Shown piece by piece: positions 63,410 through 64,000 of a stretch of DNA of 64,000 nt. The stretch spans positions 32,215 to 96,214 of the forward strand of contig CAVXDE010000042.1 of the NCBI GenBank assembly GCA_963760435.1, written 5' to 3'. The translations under genes and the position numbers were made by a program. Under the pieces are notes generated by a model. The model saw only the letters and a program-made list of their open reading frames with translations, searched no databases and had not been told where the DNA came from. How positions within the stretch are numbered: the first letter of the stretch is position 1; each line of letters begins with the position of its first letter. This stretch comes from JAFAXD01 sp963760435. Its GTDB lineage: Bacteria > Pseudomonadota > Alphaproteobacteria > Rhizobiales > Xanthobacteraceae.

Positions 63410-64000
63410 ATGAGCACCGTTTCCAGCGCCCTCCGCATTCTCAGCAAGAGCTCCGACAGCGAGCACCTCAGTCAGCGTCTTGCCGATAAGCAAACCAAGC
63501 GCGCCGACCTTGCACAGCGGCTCAGCGCTGCGTCCGCGGTGGTCGCCGAGCAGCAGGCGACCATGACCTCTATGGCGCTTGAGGCCGACGATGCGTCGAT
63601 CGATGCCGCCGCGCGCAAGCTCGCTGTGGCTGATAGTAAAAAGCGCGCGCTCGAGGCCGCGCTGAAGGTGATCGATCAGGAAATTCAAGCCGCTCACGAC
63701 CGAGCACGCCGCAGCTGTCGACGCGGAACAGCGGCGGGCCACTGCCGATCGGCTCTTTGCGCTTGCCGCGAAGTTTGAGGCGGAATTGCCGAGCATCGTC
63801 ACCGCAATGGACCAACTTGTGGCAATTGCGCTCGCGTCTGAACAACTTGTTGCTAGCGGCCGCGGTCTCGGCGGCTATGTTTCCGGCAGCTGCACGGTTT
63901 TGCCTGAGGTCAGCACAAACATAATCGCGGAGCTGCGCAAGCAGGCTTCGCAGATTGTCGATGGGAGCCTTTCGAGCTGGCTCGTCGCTGGAATCGTACC
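63410..64000 (+). CDS. Hypothetical coiled-coil protein, one frameshift, partial
   Basis: It starts MSTVSSALRILSKSSDSEHL at 63410. A long helical region follows (LADKQTKRADLAQRLSAASA, then KLAVADSKKRALEAALKVID), rich in Ala, Lys, Asp and Glu, as in coiled coils. An extra base in the CC at 63700-63701 breaks the frame; the join gives EHAAAVDAEQRRATADRLFA and continues open past LAAKFEAELPSIVTAMDQLV to the window end. Similar helical proteins occur in phage and island regions near head-tail genes. No family is recognised. Confidence 0.6.

Noticed and set aside
55709..64000. A complete prophage
   Set aside because: No integrase, terminase, portal, capsid, tail or lysis genes are visible; only DUF2190 and a protease-like gene point to phage.

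Overview
The window looks like the chromosome of a high-GC alphaproteobacterium of the order Hyphomicrobiales (Bradyrhizobium/Rhodopseudomonas relatives). The reasons are the gene order nuoA-N/birA/rnj/mce/DUF1467/proS/lolC/lolD, the block tig-clpP-clpX-lon-hup, the pair glnB-glnA, the long S2 protein, a DUF3551 protein, an alphaproteobacterial LexA box (GTTC-N7-GTTC) and dispersed palindromic intergenic repeats of the type common in this group. This is inferred from recognised families, not from a database search.

Layout. 1-6.2 kb (minus): pyrH (cut by the window edge), tsf, rpsB, dnaE. 6.4-6.9 kb: a 32-residue membrane peptide behind an SOS promoter and a possible small cysteine protein. 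7.1-29.0 kb (minus): a super-operon encoding all 14 subunits of respiratory complex I, then biotin ligase, RNase J, methylmalonyl-CoA epimerase, DUF1467, prolyl-tRNA synthetase and the Lol lipoprotein exporter; a DUF3551 gene and an orphan terminator lie on the plus strand inside it. 29.3-31.3 kb: a membrane/[2Fe-2S]/adenylate cyclase fusion divergent from nuoA, and a zinc-ribbon protein. 31.4-39.0 kb: tRNA-Asp, HU, tRNA-Val and the proteostasis cluster lon, clpX, clpP, tig, then tRNA-Leu. 39.1-42.8 kb: nnr, then glnB-glnA behind a sigma-54 promoter. 42.8-54.2 kb: ribosomal proteins L13/S9, metabolic genes, a RepA-like ATPase, a Bug-type binding protein, heme A synthase, DUF2842 and several palindromic repeats. 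54.2-55.7 kb: an intact insertion sequence with a 17-bp target duplication. 55.7 kb to the end: tRNA-Pro(GGG) followed by an accessory region with a DUF3631 ATPase beside three abutting DnaA-box-like 9-mers, two exported or membrane proteins of unknown role, phage-type genes (DUF2190, an M41-like HExxH protein) and hypotheticals. It resembles a decayed or partial integrative element.

Quality warning. At least nineteen single-base frameshifts were found, most in indispensable genes (pyrH, tsf, lolC, birA, nuoF, nuoH, nuoL x3, nuoM, clpP, ctaA and others). All but clpP (one missing base) look like one extra base, often in a short run. Correcting them gives full-length reading frames whose lengths are exact multiples of three. 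They are best read as consensus errors. Coordinates of affected genes are given as the complete gene span.

The most interesting items are the LexA-controlled micro-peptide at 6368-6530 (a candidate SidA-like division inhibitor), the DnaA-box triad with the DUF3631 ATPase at 56120-57731, the redox-wired cyclase divergent from complex I, and the orphan transcription unit at 10624-10888.
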